64,000 nt of DNA from CBDDHT01 sp965227905. Lineage in GTDB: Bacteria; Pseudomonadota; Alphaproteobacteria; Rhizobiales; Methyloligellaceae. The position numbers and the translations under genes are program-made. Each line of letters starts with the position of its first letter. Position 1 is the first letter of the stretch. Positions 33,818 through 42,812 of the stretch are shown piece after piece. The notes under the pieces were generated by a model. That model was not told where the DNA came from. It made no database searches and saw only the letters and a list, made by a program, of their open reading frames with translations. Where the stretch lies: contig OZ245780.1 of the NCBI GenBank assembly GCA_965227905.1, forward strand, positions 806,001 to 870,000, written 5' to 3'.

Positions 33818-34860
33818 GAAAGCCTCGCCCGGGCGAGAACCCAGAGGAACAGCGGTGCGCCAACAAAAGCGTTGAGGACGCCAAGGGGAATTTCGACGGT
33901 TGTTGCGGCGCGGGCGATGGTATCGACACCCAGGAGATAGGCAGCGCCAAGAAAGATCGTTGCCGGCAACAGGCGTGAAAATTCAGGCCCGACGATGAAT
34001 CGAGCCATGTGGGGAATGATCAGGCCGATCCATCCGATCGTGCCAGAGATGGCGACCACCGCGGAGGTTGCGAGCGTTGCGCAAATCACCAGAAGCAGGC
34101 GAAGCCGCTCCGTATTGACGCCGAGCGCGCGGGCCTCGTCATCGCCCAATGACATCAGATTGACCCGCCAGCGCAAAAAAAACAGAGGTATCAGACCAAG
34201 TGCGACTGCCGGCCACGCGGTCGCGAGGTCGGAATAGGTGACACCGGCGAGCGAGCCCATGAGCCAGAATGTGATTGCCGGCAACTGATCGTAGGGATCG
34301 GCAAGGAAAGTCAGGACGGCGATGCCGGCGCCCATGACGGCGCTGATGACAACGCCGGCCAGTACCAGAACCAGGATCGGGTCATGTGCCCCTTTCACCG
34401 CCCTGGACACCGAATAGACCAGGGTCACGGCACCGAGACCGAAGACAAACGCCATCGCCTGGATCCCTGCGATGGGAAGGGAGAGAAAGATTGCAAGCAC
34501 CGCCCCGAGGCCTGCTCCTGCCGTCACGCCAAGTATATCTGGAGCAACGAGAGGATTTCGGAACACGGCCTGATAAGTCGCCCCTGCCGCAGAGAGGGCA
34601 AGTCCGACAAGTAAAGCAGACACAAGCCGTGGCACACGAATATCCATCACCACGGCGCGCACCTGATCCGGCAACTCTTGTGGTACCCCTGTCAGACCTT
34701 CCCACAAGGCACGGGCGACATCGCCGACTGTGACGGGATACTGGCCGACAGTGGCGGCCGCAAAGAACAAGGCAACCAAACCGCCCATGGCGATAACGGC
34801 GAAGAATGCGCGCCGCGTCCAGACGGTGCGGCGAGCGGGGATCGCCGATGCCTCGGTCAT
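33808..34860 (-). CDS. FecCD-type ABC importer, permease
   Basis: 350-residue permease of the BtuC/FecCD family with about nine to ten helices. Typical features are RVPRLVSALLVGLALSAAGATYQAVFRNPLVAPDILGVTAGAGLGAV, the FLADPYDQLPAITFWLMGSLAG segment, and SGTIGWIGLIIPHMARFIVGPEF, which contacts the ATPase. It is preceded by the binding-protein gene two bases upstream. It is likely to act as a homodimer, since no second permease gene is present. Confidence 0.93.
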   Translation of the reverse strand: MTEASAIPARRTVWTRRAFFAVIAMGGLVALFFAAATVGQYPVTVGDVARALWEGLTGVPQELPDQVRAVVMDIRVPRLVSALLVGLALSAAGATYQAVFRNPLVAPDILGVTAGAGLGAVLAIFLSLPIAGIQAMAFVFGLGAVTLVYSVSRAVKGAHDPILVLVLAGVVISAVMGAGIAVLTFLADPYDQLPAITFWLMGSLAGVTYSDLATAWPAVALGLIPLFFLRWRVNLMSLGDDEARALGVNTERLRLLLVICATLATSAVVAISGTIGWIGLIIPHMARFIVGPEFSRLLPATIFLGAAYLLGVDTIARAATTVEIPLGVLNAFVGAPLFLWVLARARLSWR

Positions 34861-34862
34861 TG

Positions 34863-35933
34863 TCAGAGCTTCCTTGGCTTACCGGGAAGGCTGCCGGGGC
34901 CGAGGACTTTTGCCAGGCGATCCGCATCCAGATCCAGATGATAGAAGAAGGAGTAGAAATCCCGTGTATGGGCAGGGAGTGCCTTGAGGAATTCGCCCTG
35001 ATAGAGCACGGACATCAACCACCGCAGGCCGATCAGGCGGTTTGCCGATGGTGGACGATCAAACCAGCCGAAGGGGATCGTCGGAGACAGATAGACGCGT
35101 CCCTCTTTGACGGCACGCAGTGTCTTCCAGACGCCATGCGTCCAGATCAGCTTGTAGAAATTCGGGTCTGTGGTCAGCACCACATCGGGATCCCAATTCA
35201 AAACTTGTTCCAGCGAGACCTTGGTCAGACCGCCCGTGCCAGCAACATCGGCAACGTTCACCGCACCGGCATGAGCCAGGAGCTCGACATTGATCGAGCC
35301 CTTCAGGCCTGTATGCAGGCCATCGGCACCACGCCCGTAATAGACCCGCGGACGCTGCGCCATTGGAACGGCAGCCTGGGCCGTCGCCAGTTCGTCGATG
35401 ATCGCTTGAGCCTTGTCGGCGCAGGCACGACCCCGTTCCGGGCGACCGATTAGATCGCCGACAGTTAGAAAGGCTTGCGGAATGTCGTCGAAACGGCCGT
35501 CGATGAGCGCATAGGGGATCCCGGTCTGTGTCTGGACCCGATCGGCGAGAGAGACATAGGTGGGTTTCACGGAACCATAGTCCAGAATGAAGTCGGGCTT
35601 CATCGCCATCACCGTCTCAAGGTTGGCGGTGCCACCGCGACCAGTCAGGCGGCCGATCGTCGGGAGATCATGATACTTCGCGGGGATACCGGCCCGCTCG
35701 TTTCGGCGTAGTGCCCGGGACCAGCCGGCCACGAGATCCGGTGCCATCATGTAGAGGAAGATCGAGGCGGGCGGGCCGGCAGGAAAGATTTTCTTCACCG
35801 ACTCCGGCACGGTTATGGTGCGGCCTGCGGAATCTGTTTTTCGCTTTCCCGCTGCAAGGACAGTCTTGGGCGCGCCCAGCAGGAGGCTGCCGGCGCCCAG
35901 CCAGCCAAGCAAATGCCTTCGGTCAATCTGCAT
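34863..35933 (-). CDS. ABC importer substrate-binding protein (metal/siderophore class)
   Basis: 356-residue TroA-like periplasmic receptor. The N-terminal RRHLLGWLGAGSLLLGAPKTVLAAG looks like a signal sequence with twin arginine. The body contains TITVPESVKKIFPAGP, DFILDYGSVKPTYVSLADRVQTQTGIPYALIDGRFDDIPQAFLTVGDLIG and VVLTTDPNFYK, typical of iron-complex and cobalamin receptors. Ligand residues cannot be assigned. It is the first gene of the three-gene importer operon and is divergent from the PQQ-dependent dehydrogenase. Confidence 0.9.
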   Translation of the reverse strand: MQIDRRHLLGWLGAGSLLLGAPKTVLAAGKRKTDSAGRTITVPESVKKIFPAGPPASIFLYMMAPDLVAGWSRALRRNERAGIPAKYHDLPTIGRLTGRGGTANLETVMAMKPDFILDYGSVKPTYVSLADRVQTQTGIPYALIDGRFDDIPQAFLTVGDLIGRPERGRACADKAQAIIDELATAQAAVPMAQRPRVYYGRGADGLHTGLKGSINVELLAHAGAVNVADVAGTGGLTKVSLEQVLNWDPDVVLTTDPNFYKLIWTHGVWKTLRAVKEGRVYLSPTIPFGWFDRPPSANRLIGLRWLMSVLYQGEFLKALPAHTRDFYSFFYHLDLDADRLAKVLGPGSLPGKPRKL

Positions 35934-35986
35934 CCAAACCTCTCAGAGTCGTCGCCGGCGATGCGGCCATAATAGTCACGAGAATG

Positions 35987-36055
35987 GCCGCGCATAACGT
36001 AATCTAAAAAATCTATCAAACAGACCCATGAATCCAACTTGTGGCTATGCGCGGC
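35987..36055. promoter_or_regulatory. Paired inverted 10-mers between importer and dehydrogenase genes
   Basis: GCCGCGCATA (35987-35996) and its exact reverse complement TATGCGCGGC (36046-36055) are placed 59 bases apart in the 211-base divergent gap. An AT-rich stretch and a TTGATA-like -35 for the importer operon lie between them. They could be sites for a looping regulator or an accidental pair. Confidence 0.35.
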
Positions 36056-36144
36056 TTCCCCACCTCCATGGGACGAAGGCAATACCGCGAGCGGCATCGC
36101 ATTGGAAATCCCTTGTTTGGTTTGGATGAAATCAGAGTGTATCG

Positions 36145-37329
36145 ATGAACAAACACCCTCTTAAAATTGCGTCTTTCGCCACATGTCTGGGAGCCATTCT
36201 TGCGCTGGGCACGATGCCTGCGATGGCCAAAGGCAAAACCGTCGTCTCCAATAGCGTTGAACTGGTAACCAAGGTCGAAGTCGCATCGATCGCCGACGGC
36301 TTGGAGCGTCCCTGGGGCATGGCCTGGCTGCCGAATGGCGCCATACTGATCACGGAGCGCCCGGGTCGCCTGCGAATGAAACACGATGGCAAGCTCTTGC
36401 CCGAACCGATCAGTGGTACGCCTGAGGTGTTCGTAGCCGGCCAGGGCGGCCTGCTCGATGTCGCCATACATCCGGATTTCGAGAGCAATAACTTCGTCTA
36501 TCTCACATACGCGCATGGTTCGGCAGATGCGAACCGTACCCGCGTGGCACGCGCCGTTCTCGATGGCATGACATTGAAAAATCTTGAGGTCATCTTCGAA
36601 GTGGCCGAAACGAAGCCGGGCCCGCAGCATTTTGGCTCGCGGCTGTTGTGGCTGCCGGATGGCACCTTGCTAGTCAGTATCGGCGATGGTGGCAATCCGC
36701 CGACTGAAATCGACGGCAAACTGATCCGGCTGCGCGCGCAGGATCGGTCGAGCTATATCGGCAAGGTCGTGCGAATCAATGCCGATGGAAGCATCCCGAA
36801 GGACAATCCGTTTGTCGGGGCTACCGACGCCGCACCTGCTGTGTGGAGTTATGGCCATCGCAACATCCAGGGCATGGCCTACCATTCCTTGCGGAAGGAG
36901 GTCTGGGTCAACGAGCATGGCGCCCTTCGCGGTGATGAGCTGAACCGGATCAAGGCAGGCGGCAACTATGGCTGGCCAGCGGTCACCCATAGCCGCGACT
37001 ATCGCGGTGCCACGGAGATTTCACCCCACACCAGCCTGCCCGGCATGGTCGATCCGGCGCTGGTCTGGATGGAGACCCAGGCGCCCTCGGGCCTCGTCGC
37101 CTATAGCGGTGATCGCTTTTCGGATTGGCGCGGCGATCTGTTCTCCGGCGGTCTGAAAAGCAAACAGATCAGGCACATCAAGCTCGACGGTGACGGCAAT
37201 GTGCGAGAAGAGCGGTCGATCGACATCGGCGCGCGAGTGCGCGATGTGCGGCAGGGGCCGGATGGCTATCTCTATGTTCTGACGGACGCGGACAAGGGAA
37301 GCTTACTGCGTCTCAAACCGGCGGGCTGA
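36145..37329 (+). CDS. PQQ-dependent sugar dehydrogenase (soluble aldose dehydrogenase type)
   Basis: 394-residue periplasmic quinoprotein of the YliI/Asd family, a six-bladed propeller. The signal peptide ends in MPAMAKGK. Family signatures: LERPWGMAWLPNGAILITERPGRLRM, GQGGLLDVAIHPDFESNNFVYLTYA, QHFGSRLLWLPDGTLLVSIGDGG, YGHRNIQGMAYHSLRKEVWVNEHG and GGNYGWPAVTHS. PQQ and calcium positions are consistent with the family. It oxidises aldose sugars and passes electrons to the respiratory chain. PQQ biosynthesis genes lie 1.6 kb away on the same strand, with a MATE gene between. Confidence 0.92.
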   Translation: MNKHPLKIASFATCLGAILALGTMPAMAKGKTVVSNSVELVTKVEVASIADGLERPWGMAWLPNGAILITERPGRLRMKHDGKLLPEPISGTPEVFVAGQGGLLDVAIHPDFESNNFVYLTYAHGSADANRTRVARAVLDGMTLKNLEVIFEVAETKPGPQHFGSRLLWLPDGTLLVSIGDGGNPPTEIDGKLIRLRAQDRSSYIGKVVRINADGSIPKDNPFVGATDAAPAVWSYGHRNIQGMAYHSLRKEVWVNEHGALRGDELNRIKAGGNYGWPAVTHSRDYRGATEISPHTSLPGMVDPALVWMETQAPSGLVAYSGDRFSDWRGDLFSGGLKSKQIRHIKLDGDGNVREERSIDIGARVRDVRQGPDGYLYVLTDADKGSLLRLKPAG

Positions 37330-37352
37330 GCAAGGCTGGCATTAGCGGATCG

Positions 37353-38723
37353 CTATTCTTGGCGAAGCAGGTGAGTTCGGCGAACGGCAATGAGCGTGAT
37401 CGCAAAGCCGACAATGTTTCCAGCGGCCATGACGGCGAAGACGAGCCAGATATTGCCGAATGCGGCAGCAAGAAAAGCTCCGGGTATTGTCACGACGCCG
37501 ATGCGTAGAATTGCAGCAATCAACCCGGGAACCGGTCGGCCGACGGCGTTCAATGCTGCTGTCATTACAAGCATGATGCCGTAGGCGATAAGGCTTGCGG
37601 GAATAATGCGCATGTAGAGAGAGACCGAGTCGGCGATCGCCGGGAGGTCGGTGAAAAGGGCTGCAAGCCACCCGCCGCCGAAAAACAGGAGTGCTGCCAG
37701 GACGAAACCATATGCAATCACGATGCCGATCACGACACGCAGGGCGCGGCTCACACGCGGTTTGAGATCGGCGCCGAAATTCTGGCCAACGACAGGTCCT
37801 ATCGCTGTTGCCAATGCCATGAATGGCACGACCGCGATCAATTGGATGCGACTCGCGATCCCAAAGGCCGATACCGCCTGATCACCTACGAAGGCGAGTG
37901 CTGCCGTGATCGCCGCGATGCCGATCGGATTGATCACATTGGTTCCCGCGACCGGCAGACCAAACTGCAAGAGCCGCTGCCAGATCGCGACGGTCAGTCG
38001 TTTGCGTGGCGCGCGAAGGATTACTGTACGGAACAAAAAGACCGCGAGAACGAGAAACATGACGATACGCGAGACAAAGGTCGCAATTGCTGCACCTGTT
38101 ATTCCGAGTTCCGGAATCAAGGCAAAGCCGAAGATGAAGACGGGGGCAAACGCGATGTTCGAAACCGCCGCGACCGTCATGACGGTTGCAGGTCGAATGG
38201 CATCGCCGGTTGCCCGAATGACAGCATTGCCAACCATCGCAAGGGCGAGAAGCACAAAACTTGGATACCAGATGCGCATATATGAGACGATCAGATCCAG
38301 CGTCTCGCCCTTGGCCCCCATCATGGAAAAGAGCGGGCGGGCGGTGATGAGACCGAGACCGACGATGACGAGGCTGACGACAAGGGTCAGGAGCAATGCA
38401 GCACTTGCCCGAACATGGGCACGGGGCTGATGTCCTTTGCCCAGGGGTGGCGACACGACGGCGTTCGTAGCCACGGCCAAACCCATAGCGGCGCTGGTCA
38501 ACACAAGTTGGATGGGAAGTGCATAGCTGATCGCCGCAAGCTCGATGTCACCGAACCTTGCCAGATAGTAGGTGTCGGCAAGTCCGATACTCATCACCAT
38601 GAGAACGCCCCACGCCGTTGGGGCGGCGATACGCGCCAGATGACGCTCGACTGGTCCCTCGGTCAGACGCCCCTTTCGACGAGAGGGCGGTTTGGGCGTT
38701 GCTGCAATGGGGCTGGTTCGCAT
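37353..38723 (-). CDS. MATE family multidrug/sodium exporter
   Basis: 456-residue, 12-helix MATE efflux protein in two six-helix halves. Supporting segments are MRIWYPSFVLLALAMVGNAVIRATGDAIRPATVMTVAAVSNIAFAPVFIFGF and the repeated VVGQNFGADLKPRVSRALR in the second half. The start at 38723 (MRTSPIAATPK) is chosen over the 41-residue longer frame. The exported compound is unknown. It sits convergent with the PQQ dehydrogenase and divergent from pqqA. Confidence 0.9.
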   Translation of the reverse strand: MRTSPIAATPKPPSRRKGRLTEGPVERHLARIAAPTAWGVLMVMSIGLADTYYLARFGDIELAAISYALPIQLVLTSAAMGLAVATNAVVSPPLGKGHQPRAHVRASAALLLTLVVSLVIVGLGLITARPLFSMMGAKGETLDLIVSYMRIWYPSFVLLALAMVGNAVIRATGDAIRPATVMTVAAVSNIAFAPVFIFGFALIPELGITGAAIATFVSRIVMFLVLAVFLFRTVILRAPRKRLTVAIWQRLLQFGLPVAGTNVINPIGIAAITAALAFVGDQAVSAFGIASRIQLIAVVPFMALATAIGPVVGQNFGADLKPRVSRALRVVIGIVIAYGFVLAALLFFGGGWLAALFTDLPAIADSVSLYMRIIPASLIAYGIMLVMTAALNAVGRPVPGLIAAILRIGVVTIPGAFLAAAFGNIWLVFAVMAAGNIVGFAITLIAVRRTHLLRQE

Positions 38724-38893
38724 TGACGGAGGTACTTGGTTGGATAACCGGCGATGTGCGACCTTTAGCGCCGCTGTTGATTGGTAGGCAGCTGGATACA
38801 GTTTCACACGTAGTTTTGTATTGCAGGCACGTTCACTGAGGCCCACATAGAGGCCAGTTTAATATTCCCGGAAGCGAGAAAGGACCGACGATC

Positions 38894-39025
38894 ATGAGCT
38901 GGACGACGCCGAAGATCGAAGATCTCAACTGCGGCATGGAAGTTAGCATGTATTACCCGGCCGATGAGGGAGATCCATTTTTTCTCGCCCGCCTTGCCGC
39001 ACGGCAGAAGGCCGGTAAACGATAG
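38894..39025 (+). CDS. pqqA: PqqA, PQQ precursor peptide (extended C-terminus)
   Basis: 43-residue ribosomal precursor of the cofactor pyrroloquinoline quinone. The N-terminal half is a clear PqqA: MSWTTPKIEDLNCGMEVSMY, with Glu16 and Tyr20 (E-x3-Y), the two residues that become the PQQ skeleton. The remaining 23 residues after Tyr20 end in LARLAARQKAGKR, longer than the usual 22-39-residue peptides. AGAAAGGA precedes the ATG. It is too short for a routine ORF list. Small hairpins in the next 64 bases (39027-39043, 39055-39067) may set its higher expression relative to pqqB. Confidence 0.93.
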   Translation: MSWTTPKIEDLNCGMEVSMYYPADEGDPFFLARLAARQKAGKR

Positions 39026-39089
39026 TCGGAAGCCTTCGTTCCGGCCCGGCACTCAAGCGTAACGCTTTCGATACGCGGATCTATCTGAG

Positions 39090-40004
39090 ATGCTTCGTGT
39101 CCTTGTTGTAGGCGCAGCGGCCGGCGGCGGGCTACCGCAATGGAATTGTAATGGGGCAAACAGTGCGCGGTTCTGGCGCGGCAATGCGCCGCTTCAAGCC
39201 GCCACGCAATGCTCCATTGCTGTGAGTGTCGACGGCTCGTCCTGGGCCATCGTCAACGCTTCGCCGGATATCCGATCGCAGATCATGGCGCGCCCGGAAC
39301 TCCAACCTCGGGCGCCTGAACAATACGGTCTTCGCGACAGCCCGATCCGCGCCGTTCTCCTGACCAATGGCGATCTCGATCACATCGCAGGTCTTCTGAC
39401 GCTTCGCGAGCGTCAGCCATTCGATCTTTATGCTACATCCGAGATCCATCGCGTCTTGAGCGACAATCCAATTTTCAATGCGTTGAACCCGGATTTCGTA
39501 AAGCGACGAGAGGCGCAATTGGATATCCCGTTTGAGATCATTCCGGGACTGCACGTCGAGATCTTTGCAGTTCCGGGTAAGGTCCCGCTATTCCTCGAGG
39601 GCGAGACCGTAGTGACCGACCTCGTCGGCGAACAAACGGTTGGTGTTCGATTCTCAATGAATGATCACACAGTCTTCTTCATACCCGGATGCGCTCGGCT
39701 CACACCGGAATTGTGCGAGACGTTACAAGGTGCAGACGTGTTGTTCTTCGATGGAACGGTGTTCCATGACGACGAGATGATCCGTGAAGGCGTCGGGCAG
39801 AAAACCGGCCGGCGCATGGGGCACATGCCCATGGCCGGCGATGAGGGGTCGCTGCAAGCTTGCCGTGAGCTTACCATCGACCGAAAGATCTTTATCCATA
39901 TCAACAACACAAACCCGGTTTGGCGCCCTGACAGTTCCGAGAGGCAGCAAGCGGAAGCGGCCGGCTGGGAAATCGCGTTCGACGGCATGGAGATCACATT
40001 ATGA
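39090..40004 (+). CDS. pqqB: PqqB, coenzyme PQQ biosynthesis oxygenase/hydrolase
   Basis: 304-residue metallo-beta-lactamase-fold protein. MLRVLVVGAAAGGGLPQWNCNGANSARFWRG is the PqqB hallmark, and TNGDLDHIAGLL replaces the HxHxDH lactamase motif as in other PqqB. It is thought to hydroxylate the tyrosine in the cross-linked intermediate. It shares a four-base overlap with pqqC (ATGA). Confidence 0.96.
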   Translation: MLRVLVVGAAAGGGLPQWNCNGANSARFWRGNAPLQAATQCSIAVSVDGSSWAIVNASPDIRSQIMARPELQPRAPEQYGLRDSPIRAVLLTNGDLDHIAGLLTLRERQPFDLYATSEIHRVLSDNPIFNALNPDFVKRREAQLDIPFEIIPGLHVEIFAVPGKVPLFLEGETVVTDLVGEQTVGVRFSMNDHTVFFIPGCARLTPELCETLQGADVLFFDGTVFHDDEMIREGVGQKTGRRMGHMPMAGDEGSLQACRELTIDRKIFIHINNTNPVWRPDSSERQQAEAAGWEIAFDGMEITL

Positions 40005-40759
40005 GCGCGCTTTGTCTCGATCCCGGTGGCCTTGAAGCCGCACTCCGGCAGATCGGCGAAGAGCGTTATCATCATCTCCACCCCTTCCATCAACGGCTCC
40101 ATAGCGGTGGGTGCACGATCGATGAAGTCCGCGCTTGGGCCCTCAACCGATACTGCTATCAGCGGACAATCCCGCTCAAGGATACGGCACTTCTCTCGCG
40201 CATGGATGACGGCGAGTTGCGCCGCATATGGCGTCAGCGCATTCATGACCATGACGGCGAAATCGGGGATGCACCGGAGGGCGGCCTGCGCCGATGGCTG
40301 GCGCTGACAGACGGTCTTGGCCTCGACCGCGATTATGTCGTCTCCCTGGATGGCGTTCTGCCCGCCGTCCGATTTGCCTGCGATGCCTATGTGCAGTTTG
40401 TTCGCCAGCGCAGCCTGCTTGAGGCAATCGCTTCAAGCCTGACGGAGCTTTTCTCTCCGGCCATTATCAAGAAGCGGGTCGAAGGCATGCTGGCGAACTA
40501 TGATTTTATTACCGAGGACACACTGCGCAATTTCGGCCACCGCATGTCGGAGGCACCCCGCGATGCCGACTGGGCACTCGACTACGTAAAAGAACATGCG
40601 CGAACGCCCGAGATGCAACAGGCTGTGCAGGACGCCCTGAAGTTCAAATGCGGAATGCTCTGGGCCCAGCTCGATGCGATCCAGCACGTCTATGTGCACG
40701 GTGCGCCGGCCCCCGGAGCATGGAAACCAGGCATCGCAGTTACTGGGCACTCGACGTGA
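40001..40759 (+). CDS. pqqC: PqqC, pyrroloquinoline-quinone synthase
   Basis: 252-residue all-helical enzyme that performs the final ring closure and eight-electron oxidation to PQQ. Diagnostic blocks are HPFHQRLHSGGCTIDEVRAWALNRYCYQRTIPLKDTALLSRM, IHDHDGEIGDAPEGGLRRWLALTDGLGLDRD, FSPAIIKKRVEGMLANYDFIT and LKFKCGMLWAQLDAI. The stop overlaps the GTG start of pqqD. Confidence 0.96.
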   Translation: MSALCLDPGGLEAALRQIGEERYHHLHPFHQRLHSGGCTIDEVRAWALNRYCYQRTIPLKDTALLSRMDDGELRRIWRQRIHDHDGEIGDAPEGGLRRWLALTDGLGLDRDYVVSLDGVLPAVRFACDAYVQFVRQRSLLEAIASSLTELFSPAIIKKRVEGMLANYDFITEDTLRNFGHRMSEAPRDADWALDYVKEHARTPEMQQAVQDALKFKCGMLWAQLDAIQHVYVHGAPAPGAWKPGIAVTGHST

Positions 40760-41040
40760 CACAAGAACTCCGCGCAACTGATGTCCCTCTTCTGCCGCGC
40801 GGTGTCCGCCTCAAGCATTGCGGAGTCAGAGATGAGTGGTTCCTGCTAGCGCCTGAGCGTGCTTTGAAACTCGATGCCGTCGGCGTTGCAATCCTCAGCA
40901 TCGTCGATGGCGAACGCGACTTCGATGCCTTGGTGTCGAAACTGGAAGTCGATTTCAATGCGCCGCGACAGCGCATCCTCGATGATGTCCGGAACTTCCT
41001 TGCATATCTGATCGGCAATCGGATGGTTGATATCGCATGA
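40756..41040 (+). CDS. pqqD: PqqD, peptide chaperone for PqqA-PqqE
   Basis: 94-residue RRE-domain protein that holds the PqqA peptide for PqqE. PLLPRGVRLKHCGVRDEWFLLAPERALKLDAVGVAILSIVDGERDFDALVSKL is a textbook PqqD. The start is GTG at 40756, overlapping the pqqC stop (GTGA); the upstream ATG frames lie inside pqqC. Its own stop overlaps the pqqE start. Confidence 0.94.
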   Translation: MTQELRATDVPLLPRGVRLKHCGVRDEWFLLAPERALKLDAVGVAILSIVDGERDFDALVSKLEVDFNAPRQRILDDVRNFLAYLIGNRMVDIA

Positions 41041-42164
41041 CCGATCCCACCGCTTCGCGATCCGAAGAAGATTTGGCAGAAGCGCCGGTTCCGATTGCTT
41101 TGCTTGCGGAACTGACCCACCGGTGTCCGCTCAGTTGTCCTTACTGCTCCAATCCCTTGGAGCTGACCAGGCGGTCGTCGGAACTCTCGACGGAAGAATG
41201 GATCCAGGTCTTTGGTCAAGCCGCTGCCATGGGCGTTCTGCAAGTCCATCTCTCCGGCGGTGAGCCTGCCGCCCGCCGCGACCTGCCAGACCTTATTCTC
41301 GGTGCGGCGAAGGCAGATCTCTACACCAATCTGATCACTTCCGGTGTCGGATTGAAACGAGACGTCTTCGAGGCGTCGATAGAGAATGGTCTCGATCACG
41401 TCCAGCTTTCAGTTCAGGGATCCAATGCGGAAACGGCAGACCTGATCGGCGGCTATGATGGTGGCTTCGATATCAAGATGCAGGTTGCAAAATGGGTCGT
41501 CGACGCTTGCTTGCCGTTGACCATCAATGCCGTGGTTCATCGAAGAAACCTCGACACACTGCCACAGACGATTGAACTCGCTGAGCGCTTGGGCGCGCGC
41601 CGTCTGGAGATTGCCCACACGCAATATCATGGCTGGGCTCTGAAAAACCGGGCCGCGTTGATGCCCACCATCGACCAGGTCATGCGGGCAAATGAAATCG
41701 TCAGAGAAGCTCAGGAACGGCTGACAGGCATCCTCGCCATCGATTACGTCACCCCGGACCATTTCACACAATACCCGAAGGCCTGCATGGGAGGCTGGGG
41801 TCGCACCGGATTGAATGTCGCGCCAGACGGTACAGTCCTGCCCTGCCACGCCGCTCAGACCATCCCATCCCTGACCTTTGAGACAGTCAGGCAGCGTTCG
41901 CTCGCTGATATCTGGAAGACGGGTTCAGCATTCACGGCGTTTCGCGGTGTCGATTGGATGGAAGAGCCTTGCCGAAGCTGCGACCGCAAAACGATCGACT
42001 GGGGTGGTTGCCGCTGTCAGGCCTTTGCCATCAATGGCGACGCGGCAACGACTGATCCAGCCTGTTCGCTGTCATCCCGCCATTCTGAAATTCGTGCTGT
42101 GGCCGATCCGAGCACGAAGGAGGCGCAGGCTGAATTCGCGTACCGGAAGATGATCCGGGATTAA
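41037..42164 (+). CDS. pqqE: PqqE, radical SAM enzyme cross-linking PqqA Glu and Tyr
   Basis: 375-residue radical SAM/SPASM protein. The [4Fe-4S] motif is C30-x3-C34-x2-C37 (HRCPLSCPYCSNP). The C-terminal SPASM cysteines lie in CMGGWGRTGLNVAPDGTVLPCHAA and CRSCDRKTIDWGGCRCQAF. It forms the carbon-carbon bond between Glu16 and Tyr20 of PqqA. It is the last gene of pqqABCDE. No pqqF-type protease gene is visible in the window. Confidence 0.96.
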   Translation: MTDPTASRSEEDLAEAPVPIALLAELTHRCPLSCPYCSNPLELTRRSSELSTEEWIQVFGQAAAMGVLQVHLSGGEPAARRDLPDLILGAAKADLYTNLITSGVGLKRDVFEASIENGLDHVQLSVQGSNAETADLIGGYDGGFDIKMQVAKWVVDACLPLTINAVVHRRNLDTLPQTIELAERLGARRLEIAHTQYHGWALKNRAALMPTIDQVMRANEIVREAQERLTGILAIDYVTPDHFTQYPKACMGGWGRTGLNVAPDGTVLPCHAAQTIPSLTFETVRQRSLADIWKTGSAFTAFRGVDWMEEPCRSCDRKTIDWGGCRCQAFAINGDAATTDPACSLSSRHSEIRAVADPSTKEAQAEFAYRKMIRD

Positions 42165-42211
42165 TCCCCATTATGCGATCAGCCCGATAATGTCCAGGAG
42201 AGCGCCACGTC

Positions 42212-42754
42212 TTATTGGCATGCTGCACCATCACCAAGCTGCAATCTGTAGAGTATGAGTTCGTTTGCCGGACCATTGGTTCTTCCGACTGGCACAAATC
42301 CACAAGACTCCATCAGTCGATGTGAACGGGTATTCGGTTCATCGACAGCGGCGACCAGCTCGGAGAGTTGCAGAGAGTTGCAGGCATAATGGATCAGTGC
42401 GGTCATTGCCTCGCTGGCCAGACCTCGTCCCCAATTCTCGCGACTTATCGCAATGATGGGTTCGATACCGCCGGCCATAACGGGATTAGCATCAATTTCC
42501 GCAGAGACTGGTTCCAGACCGGCAACGCCGATAATGGTTCCTGACGCTTGCTCGATTATCCACAATCCGAGACCTTTCGCAGCGAGTTGTTCGCTGCGGG
42601 TGAGCATTCCGTCTATCGTCTCACGAGGCAGGATAGTGTTGTCGCACAGATAGAGACGAACATCGTCGTTGTGCAGGATGGTTTCGATCTTATCGAGATC
42701 GTCGGCCGTCGCCCGCCTCATTTGGCCTCGCGGCATGCTAAGATCGATATTCAT
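42212..42754 (-). CDS. GNAT family N-acetyltransferase (RimJ/RimL-like)
   Basis: 180-residue GNAT protein. MRRATADDLDKIETILHNDDVRLYLCDN and the acetyl-CoA motif region ENWGRGLASEAMTALIHYACNSL, followed by EPNTRSHRLMESCGFVPVG, match acetyltransferase type 3 (RimJ/RimL). The acceptor is unknown. It converges on pqqE and is separated from the TetR gene by about 60 bases. Confidence 0.87.
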   Translation of the reverse strand: MNIDLSMPRGQMRRATADDLDKIETILHNDDVRLYLCDNTILPRETIDGMLTRSEQLAAKGLGLWIIEQASGTIIGVAGLEPVSAEIDANPVMAGGIEPIIAISRENWGRGLASEAMTALIHYACNSLQLSELVAAVDEPNTRSHRLMESCGFVPVGRTNGPANELILYRLQLGDGAACQ

Positions 42755-42812
42755 TCAAGCGTCTCTGATTGTCTTCGGTTTGAGCATGAAAACAGATAAT
42801 CGAATTCGTCGA

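Noticed and set aside
42169..42192. CATTAT-N12-ATAATG considered as a bidirectional terminator after pqqE
   Set aside because: Only six weak A/T-rich pairs with a long loop and no T-run; too weak to call.
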